Positions 8,927-18,280 of a DNA stretch of 64,000 bases are shown here, piece by piece. The position numbers and the translations under genes were made by a program. Location: the NCBI RefSeq assembly GCF_001641755.2, contig NZ_LRFG02000003.1, positions 310,001 through 374,000 on the forward strand. The letters are read 5' to 3'. The stretch comes from Microbulbifer flavimaris (GTDB lineage Bacteria; Pseudomonadota; Gammaproteobacteria; Pseudomonadales; Cellvibrionaceae). The stretch's first letter is position 1. The number at the start of each line of letters is the position of its first letter. A model generated the notes under the pieces. It searched no databases and was not told where the DNA came from. It saw only the letters and a program-made list of their open reading frames with translations.

Positions 8927-8928
8927 AT

Positions 8929-10032
8929 TCAGTGCTCCGCCATCGGTTTCAGGGTCGAGATGGTCTGCTCGTTGGCGTCGAACAAGTACAGCTTGTCCGC
9001 TGCAAACCTCAGGCCCACCTCGTACCCGGGGCGCGGCAGTAACTGCCCCTGGCTCTGTACACAGAGTGACTTGCCGCCCAGGGTGCAATAGAGAAAACTG
9101 ATGGAACCCAGCTGCTCTACCGACCGCACCCGTGCGCGCAGTTCGCTGCTGTCATCGATGGTGGTGTGCTCTGGCCGTATGCCCAGGGTCAGCTCATCGC
9201 CGCCGGCAGGCTGTGCGTTGCATGAGATCGACAACTCCGCTTTGCCGCCCTCTCCCTCCACGGCGACCTCGATTTTCTCTCCATCAACGCCTGTGCTGAC
9301 TACCGGAAGAAAGTTCATCTTCGGCGAGCCAATGAAGCCGGCCACGAACTGGTTGGCCGGGTTGGTGTACAGCGCCATGGGTTCACCGACCTGCTCTACC
9401 CGGCCGTCCCGCAACACCACAATGCGGTTGGCGAGGGTCATGGCCTCGGTCTGGTCGTGGGTGACATAGATCATGGTGGCACCGAGGCGCTGATGCAGGT
9501 CGGCAATCTCCGCGCGCATCTTGACCCGCAGCTCAGCGTCCAGGTTGGACAGCGGCTCATCGAATAGAAAAACGTCCGGGTCCTGCACCAGGGCGCGACC
9601 GATGGCGACCCGCTGGCACTGGCCACCCGACAGCTCGCCGGGCTTGCGTTTGAGGTAGGGTTCCAGCTGCAGGATCTCGCTGGCTCGCTCTACTTTTTCC
9701 GCAACGGTTTCCTTGGCCACTTTGCGCATGCGCATGCCGAAGCTGAGGTTCTGCTCGGCGGTCATATGGGGATAGAGCGCGTAAGACTGGAATACCATGG
9801 ATACCCGGCGCTGGCTCGGCGCGAGGGCGGTGACATCGCGGCGGGCGATATGAATACTGCCCTCGGTCACGGTTTCCAGGCCGGCGATCATACGCAGCAG
9901 CGTCGATTTGCCGCAGCCGGACGGTCCGACGAATACCACGAACTCCCCCGGTTGTATCTGCAGGTCCACCCCATGAATGGTCTGGGTGCTGCCAAAGCGT
10001 TTCTTGACGGACTGTAGCTGTAACTCTGCCAT
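8929..10032 (-). CDS. Sugar ABC transporter ATP-binding subunit (MalK/UgpC type)
   Basis: 367 residues. Walker A GPSGCGKST (about 36-44), signature LSGGQCQRVAIGRAL, Walker B VFLFDEPLSNLD and the switch His in YVTHDQTEAM are all intact, followed by a C-terminal TOBE/regulatory domain with NQFVAGFIGSPKMNFL. This is the usual energising subunit of CUT1-type sugar importers. It sits six genes downstream of the permeases, between the FAD enzyme and GHL10, rather than next to them. One such ATPase can serve several importers in a cell. Confidence 0.93.
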   Translation of the reverse strand: MAELQLQSVKKRFGSTQTIHGVDLQIQPGEFVVFVGPSGCGKSTLLRMIAGLETVTEGSIHIARRDVTALAPSQRRVSMVFQSYALYPHMTAEQNLSFGMRMRKVAKETVAEKVERASEILQLEPYLKRKPGELSGGQCQRVAIGRALVQDPDVFLFDEPLSNLDAELRVKMRAEIADLHQRLGATMIYVTHDQTEAMTLANRIVVLRDGRVEQVGEPMALYTNPANQFVAGFIGSPKMNFLPVVSTGVDGEKIEVAVEGEGGKAELSISCNAQPAGGDELTLGIRPEHTTIDDSSELRARVRSVEQLGSISFLYCTLGGKSLCVQSQGQLLPRPGYEVGLRFAADKLYLFDANEQTISTLKPMAEH

Positions 10033-10048
10033 GGGTAATGCTCTCTAC

Positions 10049-11629
10049 TCAGGTCCTGTCGGCCATTGCCGGGCTCTCGGGCCAGTGAAGGGGGATGCCA
10101 CTTTCCTGCAAGGTGTTCTGGAAAGCCACCACGGTATCGTTTCGCGAAGCCAGCGTGGCGGGATCGATTTTCTGGCGGATGCAATGGGAGGCGAGGAGTC
10201 CGGCCACCTCGCCAACCAGCCACTCGATCGGATGTACGCGGGTGGCGGCATTGACCAGGTGGGTGACGCTCAGGTTTTTGCAGGCGGGCAACAGGTTGTC
10301 CGCATCGGCGGGAATAAAGATTTCCAGCGGTAACTCGAATGGCCGCACCCGCGCATTGGAACCCATACCGGATTCACAGGTGGGGTGGATGTCCATGTTG
10401 TACAGGCCGATGCCAACACTGTGCTCGCAGCGCACCGGATCCCACTTTCGCGCCGGATCCAGCTCGATCTCCGATTGGGTCAGGGTTTGCAGGCCGACAA
10501 TGCGGCGCGACTCCCGCACGTAAACCTGCTGGGCAAAGCCGTCTTCGGTGCCCAGTGCGTCAGTGGCCAGTGACAGTTCCGGAAAGCCCGAGCCTGTTTC
10601 GCCAACCCAGGATCTGGGCGCATCGTGCTGTAGCCAGTAGGCCAGGCACAGTGACAGTTGCCGCGCTTCTGCTGCTACCTGCGCCTGTGTCTGCGGACCG
10701 TCGAGCAGCGGGTGCAGTGCGTAATCGTTCTGCGCCCAGTTGATCAGGCTGATATCCTCGCGCTCGTCGCGCCAGTTATTGGCAGCGACGATGCGGCGGT
10801 AGCGCCACAGGTCCAGGGTTTTGCCACTGGCGAACAGCGGTAGCTGTACCGACGAATAGCCCTCGTGCCCCGGCAGGTGATCACTGAAGAGCGGATAGTC
10901 ATAACGAGGCAGTACGTAGCTCTTCCAGAAGTCGTAACTTTCCGGACGGGGGATCGGCTCCGCTGCGGAGGGTTCCGTTTTCTGTAACGCGAATACATAA
11001 GTCACTGGCTGCTGGTCAGCCATGCTGGCCAGTTGCGGTGCCTGCCGCTCGTTAAACTCTGTGCGGGATTCCTTGCCCAACCGGTAGGGCAAATCTGCCT
11101 GTGCCAGCAGTTCGCCGGTGTCGGTGGCGTCGAGGAAATACTGTGCGGATACTCGCAGTCGCTCGCCCGACTGGTTCTCCAGCTCTACCCATTCGACTCT
11201 GCGGCCAGTGCGCGCGGTGCACACCGGGCGGCTTTGTTCCTCCACTACCAGCAGGCCGCTGGCGAGATGTGGCTGCAGTAAATTCCGCAAATAGCGCTCC
11301 GCCACCGCAGGCTCGAAACACAGGCGACTCACCCAGCCATCACCCGGATTGCAGCCCTCGGTCAGGGTGCCGTTATCGGTAAAGTTTTCGTCAGCCAGAT
11401 AGTGATCGCGAATGGCGCGACGGAAACGGTAATAGCTTTTACTCGCCCCGAAAGACTCGATATAAGGATGTTCGTCCGGCGGCACCCCCTGACTGGTGAG
11501 CTGTCCGCCGATCCAGTCGAACTCGCTGCTCAGTAAGGTGCGCACACCTCTCTCGCACAGCTGATAGGCCGCCAGGACGCCGCCGAGGCTGGCACCGATG
11601 ACAGCGGCCTCGATCAATATAGTCCTCAC
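10049..11629 (-). CDS. FAD-dependent oxidoreductase of carbohydrate loci (PF12831-like)
   Basis: 526 residues, GTG start overlapping the DUF4127 stop (GTGA). The N-terminal AAVIGASLGGVLAAYQLCERG is a Rossmann dinucleotide-binding fold with GxSxGG in place of strict GxGxxG, and QYFLDATDTGELLAQADL is the second FAD-contact segment seen in this family. Related proteins recur in polysaccharide utilisation loci; the reaction is not defined, and oxidation of a sugar or sugar-alcohol carbon is the usual proposal. No signal peptide is evident, so a cytoplasmic role on imported glycans is likely. Confidence 0.75.
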   Translation of the reverse strand: MRTILIEAAVIGASLGGVLAAYQLCERGVRTLLSSEFDWIGGQLTSQGVPPDEHPYIESFGASKSYYRFRRAIRDHYLADENFTDNGTLTEGCNPGDGWVSRLCFEPAVAERYLRNLLQPHLASGLLVVEEQSRPVCTARTGRRVEWVELENQSGERLRVSAQYFLDATDTGELLAQADLPYRLGKESRTEFNERQAPQLASMADQQPVTYVFALQKTEPSAAEPIPRPESYDFWKSYVLPRYDYPLFSDHLPGHEGYSSVQLPLFASGKTLDLWRYRRIVAANNWRDEREDISLINWAQNDYALHPLLDGPQTQAQVAAEARQLSLCLAYWLQHDAPRSWVGETGSGFPELSLATDALGTEDGFAQQVYVRESRRIVGLQTLTQSEIELDPARKWDPVRCEHSVGIGLYNMDIHPTCESGMGSNARVRPFELPLEIFIPADADNLLPACKNLSVTHLVNAATRVHPIEWLVGEVAGLLASHCIRQKIDPATLASRNDTVVAFQNTLQESGIPLHWPESPAMADRT

Positions 11630-13128
11630 GCCGTCACCTCTTCCCGACTGGGTTCCACCACAGTGGTTCGCAGGCCGATTTCAAAACTGCGCTGCCAGGG
11701 CAGGTAGAGACTGTCGAGATGGATTCCGTCAAAGCCCTCCTCCTGTAGCCACTCACGCGCCTGTTCCAGATAGAGCTCTTCCAGTGCGTCGAGCAGGCGC
11801 ACGGGATCGGCTGCGGCCTCCGGCACCTGCCGGCGCAGCTGTTGGCGGAAATCGGCCTGGTAGCGCCAGTCGTCCAACAGCCGGATCGCCAGCAAGTGAC
11901 GATTGTGCTCTGGTGAGCCGCCATTCACGGCGATGCAAACCTGGGCCACCAGGCTGCCGATGCTGTTACTGGCGGTGTTCCAACCCGCATAGGCGGTGAG
12001 TGCAGGCAACGGTATTGGCAGTGCCTCCATCAGTTGTGGATCGCCACCATTGGCGTAGGCGAGATCGAGCAGCGCCAGTGGTCTGTCTGTGTCTGCCAGG
12101 GAGGCGAGCCAGTCGTCATCGTTTTCCGATGGCGAGGGCAAAGGCTGTTCCATGGCCCAGTCGCCCTGCTCGGGTCCGCTGGTGTGCACTGCGATCACCG
12201 CATCCGCCTGTGAGTTGTTGCCGACCAGCTCGGCACCGGCAGCGGCGATCTGGCAGCGAATGGACTCCAGCACCGGGCGGTCCTCATAACGGGCCACCAT
12301 CCGCTCGATGGCATCCGTCTGGTGAAGATGCAGCGCCAGCCGGGTTGTTGGCAGGACGCCAAGGGTCTGCAGCTGATGGACCAGCAGGGTGTAGATCACC
12401 TCGTCCGCACCGGGATAGATCAACACGCGATCGCCCAGATCGCGCTTGTCCACCATGGACTGCAGTTTGCGACGCTCGGCGATATTAAAACCGTATTCGG
12501 CGGTATCGTCCTGGGGCAGGATCAGGCGGTCGATCACACCCGCTTCCACCAGCTGCAGCACGCGACAGGTCACGGAAAAATTGCGCGCACGGGTGGCGAG
12601 ATAGTCCTGGCGAATCTGCTCGGGAATCATGGCCTGGGTCATATCAGCCCATTTCTGGTCCTCGGCTTCGCCGAGGCAATCAAAACGATCGCTGTGATAG
12701 GACCAGCGCCAGATCAGCTCGCCGTAGTCGGCCCAGTAGAGCTTTTCTTCCTCGTTCTCGTTGTTGTTGGACAGGCGCATGGTCGCGCAGAAGGCGTAGA
12801 CCGGTCGATCGGGGAAGCGCTGTTTCAGGTTACGCAGCAGATCGAGGTGCTCCAGCAGGGACGACTCACTATCCTCGATAAACCGGGATGGGACCAGGCC
12901 GCCGTAGACCAGCATATCGATGGAGAAGATAAATCCATCCGCAGCCTCGCCATATTCTGATACCCACTGTGCGAGGTGGTTGCGGTCGGCGGGCTCACGA
13001 AAGTAACCCAGCGCTTCCACCGCCGGACACATCAGCTCGCAGTCGGCGACTCGTGCCAGCAACTGCACCTGCTCCCGCGTTACCGGGCGGCCGTCCACAG
13101 GTAAAGCCAGTATGCTCTTCTTAACCAC
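11626..13128 (-). CDS. DUF4127 family protein
   Basis: 500 residues, GTG start with AGGAG eight bases upstream, overlapping the GH38 gene by 8 nt and the FAD gene by 4 nt. The opening KSILALPVDGRPVTREQV and the conserved DGFIFSIDMLVYGGLVPSR and LILPQDDTAEYGFN segments define DUF4127. The function is unknown. The family is common beside glycoside hydrolases and FAD enzymes, suggesting a cytoplasmic step in sugar breakdown. Its conserved Asp-rich segments suggest metal or sugar binding, which is speculative. Confidence 0.82.
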   Translation of the reverse strand: MVKKSILALPVDGRPVTREQVQLLARVADCELMCPAVEALGYFREPADRNHLAQWVSEYGEAADGFIFSIDMLVYGGLVPSRFIEDSESSLLEHLDLLRNLKQRFPDRPVYAFCATMRLSNNNENEEEKLYWADYGELIWRWSYHSDRFDCLGEAEDQKWADMTQAMIPEQIRQDYLATRARNFSVTCRVLQLVEAGVIDRLILPQDDTAEYGFNIAERRKLQSMVDKRDLGDRVLIYPGADEVIYTLLVHQLQTLGVLPTTRLALHLHQTDAIERMVARYEDRPVLESIRCQIAAAGAELVGNNSQADAVIAVHTSGPEQGDWAMEQPLPSPSENDDDWLASLADTDRPLALLDLAYANGGDPQLMEALPIPLPALTAYAGWNTASNSIGSLVAQVCIAVNGGSPEHNRHLLAIRLLDDWRYQADFRQQLRRQVPEAAADPVRLLDALEELYLEQAREWLQEEGFDGIHLDSLYLPWQRSFEIGLRTTVVEPSREEVTA

Positions 13129-15688
13129 GGGCGTGCTCCTTCACCTGTTGTGCGAGCACAAAGGTGGCGATCTGTTTGGGTTTGACCGTCAAAGAATCCG
13201 GGAGCGTTTCTCCCGCGAGGTCAGTGCGGACTGCCGCCAGGTCGAACTGGGCCGTCACTGGTTTTGCTGAGGGATTCCACACCCGGATTTCCGTACCGGC
13301 TGCAACCCGCCGCACACTGCTGACCTGCAGCTCTCTGTTCCGCAGCTGCGGACTGCAAATCTTCAGAGCCGAATGGCCACGCAACACTGATACCGGCTTG
13401 CGGAAGGCGGCGGCCCGGTCCAGAAGATCGACGTGGCCGGGTGCTTGCAGGGTGAAAGCAAATTCAAAGCGATGGTCACGCAGGCATTGCGCATCCGGTG
13501 TTTGCAGATCAGGGCCGGCGCCGAGACCGCGGGTTTTCAGGTCGCGGCGGGAGAGCCAGCCGACACTGCGCACGAGGGTGATGGCAAGATGATCCTGCCC
13601 TGCCCCTTCGATAACCTCAAATTCCTGTAGTCCCCGGTGCACAAAGCCGACGGCGCCGGCACTGATGGCACTGTAACTCGGCAGTACCGAGACGGGCGCT
13701 TCCTGCTGGCCCTGCGCCTGCATGGGCACCGCATATTGTTTGGCGCGCTCGGCCCAGTCGAAGGCGGAATCCGATCCTGTGTGCGTTATCGACTCGAGCA
13801 GCGGAAGCATCAGCCGCAGCCGCTGATCGCTTGCCCGGTTGTTCCATTCCAGCGTGCAGTGCAGCAGATCGTCATCCGGGAGCAGGCGTAACTTCAGGGT
13901 GCCGTGGCTGACGACCTGGTGATCGGAAACATCCTGCCGGTCTGCCGACAGTCCCGCCGGCTGTTCCAGGGCGAGGTGCAGCTTCAGCTCGCCAATGCCC
14001 CCCGGCAGCTGTCGGCATTGGGTGCTCCGGATCTGGGCGCGATAGCGCTCCGGTCCCAGCGGGGAAAAGTTATAGGTATCCCCCGTGTCGGTTTCGCTCA
14101 CCAGTGCGAGGATATCGGTATACCGCTGCCCGCTTAATTTGTCCTCAATGATGAGAGAACCACTTCCCTCTACGCGGACACGATAAAACTCGTTTTGCAG
14201 CGAGGCTTCCCGTGTATCTGTGGAGCTGGAGGTGGCTTTAACGTTGTTTTCTTTCTGCGCTTTTCTCGCCAGGCAGGACTTTAGTTCCAGACCCGCCAGT
14301 TCCGACTTGATCGCAACGGTGTACCGGTGGCCATGCACCATATCCGGGAAATCATCCAGCGGCGAGGTGAATTCCTGTGCGGCCTCACGTTGCAGCACAT
14401 ATGCCTCGATGGAGTTGCCCTGGTTGTCCGACAGGTTCAGTCTCTCTGCTGCGTCTCCGGCAAGGAAAAGCGACTGCACCGTCCAGCCGGCAATGGGTTT
14501 GGGCGACGGGTTAAACAGGCTGAACCGGCTGTCATCGGCAAACGGGCTTGGTAACCCATGCTCGCGAGATGCCACCAGTTGTGGGTTGATCATGCCGGCA
14601 TCGGACTGCGCCAACTCCTGTAGATAGTCGAGGCGCTGCTGCAATTGTGCGAAGCGGGTTTCCATTTCCCGGTGCACGGCATCGACGCTGCAACCGCAGA
14701 TGGAATCGTGGGCGTGCTGCTCGATCAGCAGCTGCCACGTCTGCTCCAGGTAGCGGGCGGGATATTGCCCACCCGGGACAACGGCCAGCAGCGGCTCGAT
14801 CAAGCCGGCAAGCGTGTCCTCCAGCTGTTGATTCTGTCGCTTGAGATACTGGCGGGTGGAGAGCACATCGGGCAGGACAAAGGCATTACGGTTACCGCGC
14901 AATTCACCCTGGAAAGTAGAGAGTTGCGGAGCGCTCGCTCTAACTTCTTTGATATAAGCCGCGAGCGTGGTCTGCTGCAGACGGTAGTTGTCCTGCCCGG
15001 CGTTGAAGTGCTCGATGCGCGACTGCAGGCGCGGATCGCTGAGCAGATGGTCGCCGCCCTGGGTCAGCAGTAGCTGTCCGGATTGACTGCGCCCGTCGAT
15101 CTTTTCCAGATAGCCGTTCAGGCTTGCCTGCCAGTCTTCCGCGTTAAAAGGGTGCTGGTAGTAACCCTCAGTCAAAAAAACCGTGAAGACCTCACTGCCA
15201 TCCGGTGCCTGCCAGACCAGCTCTGAATGATCGGCGTCGATGCCGCGCCAGGCGACGGCATTGTCGATGCCAAACCCGCACAGTATCTGCGGCATCTGCG
15301 AAATATGGCCGAAGGTATCTGGCAGGTAGCCGACGGCCTGGCAGTGACCATGCCCGCGCGCGCGCCGCATACCCATTTCGAGATTGCGCACCAGCGACTC
15401 GCCACTGCAGAGAAACTCATCGGCCATGATGTACCAGGGGCCGATGATAATGCGCTCTTCCGCTACGTACTCACGCACGCGTCCCGCCAGCGCCGGTTCG
15501 GCTTCTCGATAAAAATCCTCGATCGCCGAGACCTGGCCATCGAAGAGAAAATAGCGTAACTGTCCGCTGTCGAGTTGCGCCACGACCTGCTCCATCACCT
15601 GCAGCAGGCGACCGAGAAATGTCTGGTGCGGGTAATACCACTCCCGATCCCAGTGGGTCTGGACTACGACGGCAACGTTTTTTGTCAT
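13121..15688 (-). CDS. GH38 family alpha-mannosidase
   Basis: 855 residues. The zinc-site motif HWD (H12, D14 in QTHWDREWYYP), the probable nucleophile D124 in YLPDTFGHISQMPQ, the AVAWRGID segment and the HDSICGCSVDAVHREM motif near residue 325 all belong to GH38. The middle and long C-terminal beta domains follow to the end. There is no signal peptide, so it is a cytoplasmic enzyme like E. coli MngB, releasing mannose from imported alpha-mannosides. The ATGA overlap with the upstream permease gene ties uptake to hydrolysis. Confidence 0.93.
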   Translation of the reverse strand: MTKNVAVVVQTHWDREWYYPHQTFLGRLLQVMEQVVAQLDSGQLRYFLFDGQVSAIEDFYREAEPALAGRVREYVAEERIIIGPWYIMADEFLCSGESLVRNLEMGMRRARGHGHCQAVGYLPDTFGHISQMPQILCGFGIDNAVAWRGIDADHSELVWQAPDGSEVFTVFLTEGYYQHPFNAEDWQASLNGYLEKIDGRSQSGQLLLTQGGDHLLSDPRLQSRIEHFNAGQDNYRLQQTTLAAYIKEVRASAPQLSTFQGELRGNRNAFVLPDVLSTRQYLKRQNQQLEDTLAGLIEPLLAVVPGGQYPARYLEQTWQLLIEQHAHDSICGCSVDAVHREMETRFAQLQQRLDYLQELAQSDAGMINPQLVASREHGLPSPFADDSRFSLFNPSPKPIAGWTVQSLFLAGDAAERLNLSDNQGNSIEAYVLQREAAQEFTSPLDDFPDMVHGHRYTVAIKSELAGLELKSCLARKAQKENNVKATSSSTDTREASLQNEFYRVRVEGSGSLIIEDKLSGQRYTDILALVSETDTGDTYNFSPLGPERYRAQIRSTQCRQLPGGIGELKLHLALEQPAGLSADRQDVSDHQVVSHGTLKLRLLPDDDLLHCTLEWNNRASDQRLRLMLPLLESITHTGSDSAFDWAERAKQYAVPMQAQGQQEAPVSVLPSYSAISAGAVGFVHRGLQEFEVIEGAGQDHLAITLVRSVGWLSRRDLKTRGLGAGPDLQTPDAQCLRDHRFEFAFTLQAPGHVDLLDRAAAFRKPVSVLRGHSALKICSPQLRNRELQVSSVRRVAAGTEIRVWNPSAKPVTAQFDLAAVRTDLAGETLPDSLTVKPKQIATFVLAQQVKEHARG

Positions 15689-16512
15689 CCTTTCACCGCC
15701 CCGCGCATGGCGCCCTCGATAAAGTATTTCTGGCTGAACACAAACACCGCCAGGATCGGCAGAATCGAAAAGACTGCACCGGCAGCCACCAGGCGCCAGT
15801 CCATGGAAAATGTATTGGCGAGACGATTCACCCCCAGCGGCAGGGTGTAATAGCCGGGATCATCCAGAATGATCAGCGGCCAGAGAAAATCCCCCCAGAC
15901 GCCGATAAAGCTGAATACCGCCAGCGTCGCCAGCGACGGTTTCACCAGCGGCAGCAGTACATGCCACCAGATCTGCAGGCGGGAGAGGCCCTCGATCATC
16001 GCCGACTCCTCCAGTGCACGGGGAATACCGAGGAACGCCTGCCGCATCAGAAACACGCCGAATGCCGTGCAGGCGTGCGGCAGCACCAAGCCGAGATAGG
16101 AGTTTTGTAGACCCAGGTTGATGGCGATGTTATATACCGGAATCATCAGCAGCTGGAACGGGATCATCATCGAGCTGAGCAGCAGGATAAAAATCAGGTT
16201 CTTGCCGCGGAATTCCATCCGCGCCAGCGGGTACGCCGCCAGCGAAGCAAAGATCAGGTTGGCCGCCACGGCCAGGCCTGCCACCAGAACACTGTTCTTC
16301 AGGTACAGGAGAAATGGTTGCGTGTCGATGACCCGCCAGAAGTTCTCCAGCGTTGGCTGCGCCGGCAACAGCGACGGCGGATACTGGAAAATATTCTCGC
16401 TACCGGATTTCAGTGCCGTGGACAGCAGCCACAGGAATGGCCCCATGGTCAGCAGGGCCACCAGTGCCAGCGCCAGGTAGCGTGCGGTGATGGAAAGGTA
16501 GGAACTTTTCAT
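15685..16512 (-). CDS. Sugar ABC transporter permease (MalG type)
   Basis: 275 residues, six predicted membrane helices, N-terminus inside. The EAA loop EESAMIEGLSRLQIWWHVLLPLVKP (about residues 170-195), which docks on the ATPase, is intact, and the C-terminal FIEGAMRGAVKG is typical of MalG-like CUT1 permeases. The stop/start overlaps with the partner permease and with the GH38 gene show one translational unit. It would import an oligosaccharide or glycoside. Confidence 0.93.
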   Translation of the reverse strand: MKSSYLSITARYLALALVALLTMGPFLWLLSTALKSGSENIFQYPPSLLPAQPTLENFWRVIDTQPFLLYLKNSVLVAGLAVAANLIFASLAAYPLARMEFRGKNLIFILLLSSMMIPFQLLMIPVYNIAINLGLQNSYLGLVLPHACTAFGVFLMRQAFLGIPRALEESAMIEGLSRLQIWWHVLLPLVKPSLATLAVFSFIGVWGDFLWPLIILDDPGYYTLPLGVNRLANTFSMDWRLVAAGAVFSILPILAVFVFSQKYFIEGAMRGAVKG

Positions 16513-17372
16513 CAGCGCTTCCTCAGTACGAACAGGTTGATCATCGACAGGCCCAGGGTGAGCAGGAACAGCACCACACCCGCGGCAGAGGCATACCCCA
16601 TCTCAAATTCCTCAAAGGCGCTCTGGTAGATGAAGTAGACCAGCGTCTTTGTGGCATCGAGCGGGCCACCCTGGGTCATCACATAGACCTCTTCGAATAC
16701 CTTCATGGCGGCAATGGAGGACATCACCGCGACGATGGCGATCGAGGGCTTGAGCAGCGGAATGGTGATATGGATGGTCTGCTGCCACTTGGACACGCCC
16801 TCCACTTCCGCGGCTTCATACAGGTGCCTGGGGATGGATTGCAGCCCCGCCAGGTAGATCACCATGTAATAACCGAGTCCGGTCCAGATGGTGACGGCCA
16901 TCACCGAGAAAAGTGCATTGGCGGGGTCGGTGAGAAATGCCACCGGGTTGTCGGTGATACCGGTGGAGAGCAGGAAGTAATTCAGGATGCCCTGCTCTTC
17001 GTAGACCCATTTCCAGATCAGGCCGGTGACGACCAGCGAGGTGATCACTGGCAGGTAGAAGATTGCGCGGAATATCTTGATGCCCGCCAGGGATTTGTTG
17101 ACCAGCAGGGCGAGAAAAATTGGTGCAATAACCAGAAAGGGCACCACTACAACCAGGTACAGCAGGGTATTTCCTAGGCTGTTCCAGAAGAACGGGTCCT
17201 TGATGAGCTTGCGATAGTTGTCCGCCCCGACGAACCGGGACTCGGTGATCATGTTGTAATCGGTGAGGCTGGCGGCGATAGCGTGTAGCATCGGGTACAA
17301 CACGAATCCGCCGATAATGGCACAGGCCGGAATCAGGAACAGGTAGGGCGCCAGGCCCTCGCTTTTCTGCAT
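16512..17372 (-). CDS. Sugar ABC transporter permease (MalF type)
   Basis: 286 residues with six membrane helices, beginning APYLFLIPACAIIGGFVLYPM. The EAA-type loop EAAEVEGVSKWQQTIHITIPLLKP is present. Its gene overlaps the ROK kinase and the second permease by one base each (TAATG/TGATG type). It forms the heterodimeric channel with the downstream permease; the binding protein is encoded just upstream. Confidence 0.93.
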   Translation of the reverse strand: MQKSEGLAPYLFLIPACAIIGGFVLYPMLHAIAASLTDYNMITESRFVGADNYRKLIKDPFFWNSLGNTLLYLVVVVPFLVIAPIFLALLVNKSLAGIKIFRAIFYLPVITSLVVTGLIWKWVYEEQGILNYFLLSTGITDNPVAFLTDPANALFSVMAVTIWTGLGYYMVIYLAGLQSIPRHLYEAAEVEGVSKWQQTIHITIPLLKPSIAIVAVMSSIAAMKVFEEVYVMTQGGPLDATKTLVYFIYQSAFEEFEMGYASAAGVVLFLLTLGLSMINLFVLRKR

Positions 17373-18280
17373 TATGCACCCCCTACCTTGCGATGAATCA
17401 GGGCAGCGGCGCCGTGGATGCCCGCATCATTGCCCAGCTTCGCCGGCTGGATCTCCAGTGGCAGGCCGGCTTCCTCCAGTTTGCTTTCCAGTACCGGCCA
17501 CCAGTCTTCGCGGGCACTGACCAGGCCGCCGCCGATCAACACCCGGTCCGGATTCAGCGACCAGTAGATATTTTCCAGCGTCAGCAGCAGGAATTCACAG
17601 AAGCGGTCCCGGGCTGCGCGGCCCGGCGCTTCATCGCGTCGCAGCGCAGACAGTACATCACGACCATTCCGGAAACGCGTGCTGCCGTCCAGCTGATTGG
17701 CAATATTTGCCAGACCGGTGCCGGAGACCAGCTGCTCCAGGGCGACGGTCTTTTCGCACTGCCAGGGGCTCGGCAGGCGCATCTGGCCAAAGTGACCAGC
17801 GACAAAAGAAGCGCCCGGTAGGATATTGCCATCGATACTGATAGCACCGCCGAGCCCGGTGCCGAGGGTGATCATTACCGTGCTGCCGGCGCGGTATTCC
17901 GGTGAGCTTGCCAGCTCCCCCAGCAATGCGGCTTTGACATCGTTTTCCGTTGCCACCGGCAATCCGAACTGAGTCCCGATCACTTTTCCCAACTGGGTAT
18001 CTTTCCAGCCGGGAATCGCCTCTGTGGCATCGACCACGCTGCCCGTTTGCGGGTCGATCACCCCGGCGCAGGAAAGACCGACGCCCACCGGCGACCAGCC
18101 CCGGTCCACTGCCTGCACATGGCATTCTTCCAGGGCCGCACACAATGCCGCGAGTACGGAATCGCGCCCTGCGCTGATATCCGTCGGGCGATCAGAGACA
18201 AAGTGACTCTCTTCACCCACAAAGACAGCGCTGCGGATTTTGGTTCCGCCCAGGTCAGCGACCAGTACGCAATCAGTCAT
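17372..18280 (-). CDS. ROK family sugar kinase with a degenerate zinc motif
   Basis: 302 residues from the ATG at 18280. The phosphate-1 motif LVADLGGTKIRSAVF, GLSCAGVIDPQTGSVV, TENDVKAALLGE and MITLGTGLGG identify the ROK family of sugar kinases (glucokinase, N-acetylmannosamine kinase). The usual zinc finger, a His followed by CxCGxxGCxE, is not recognisable: after AGHFG only a single Cys (WQCEKTVALE) remains. Placement between the binding protein and permeases, with nanE divergently encoded, suggests N-acetylmannosamine or a related hexose as substrate. This is inferred from context only. Confidence 0.82.
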   Translation of the reverse strand: MTDCVLVADLGGTKIRSAVFVGEESHFVSDRPTDISAGRDSVLAALCAALEECHVQAVDRGWSPVGVGLSCAGVIDPQTGSVVDATEAIPGWKDTQLGKVIGTQFGLPVATENDVKAALLGELASSPEYRAGSTVMITLGTGLGGAISIDGNILPGASFVAGHFGQMRLPSPWQCEKTVALEQLVSGTGLANIANQLDGSTRFRNGRDVLSALRRDEAPGRAARDRFCEFLLLTLENIYWSLNPDRVLIGGGLVSAREDWWPVLESKLEEAGLPLEIQPAKLGNDAGIHGAAALIHRKVGGA

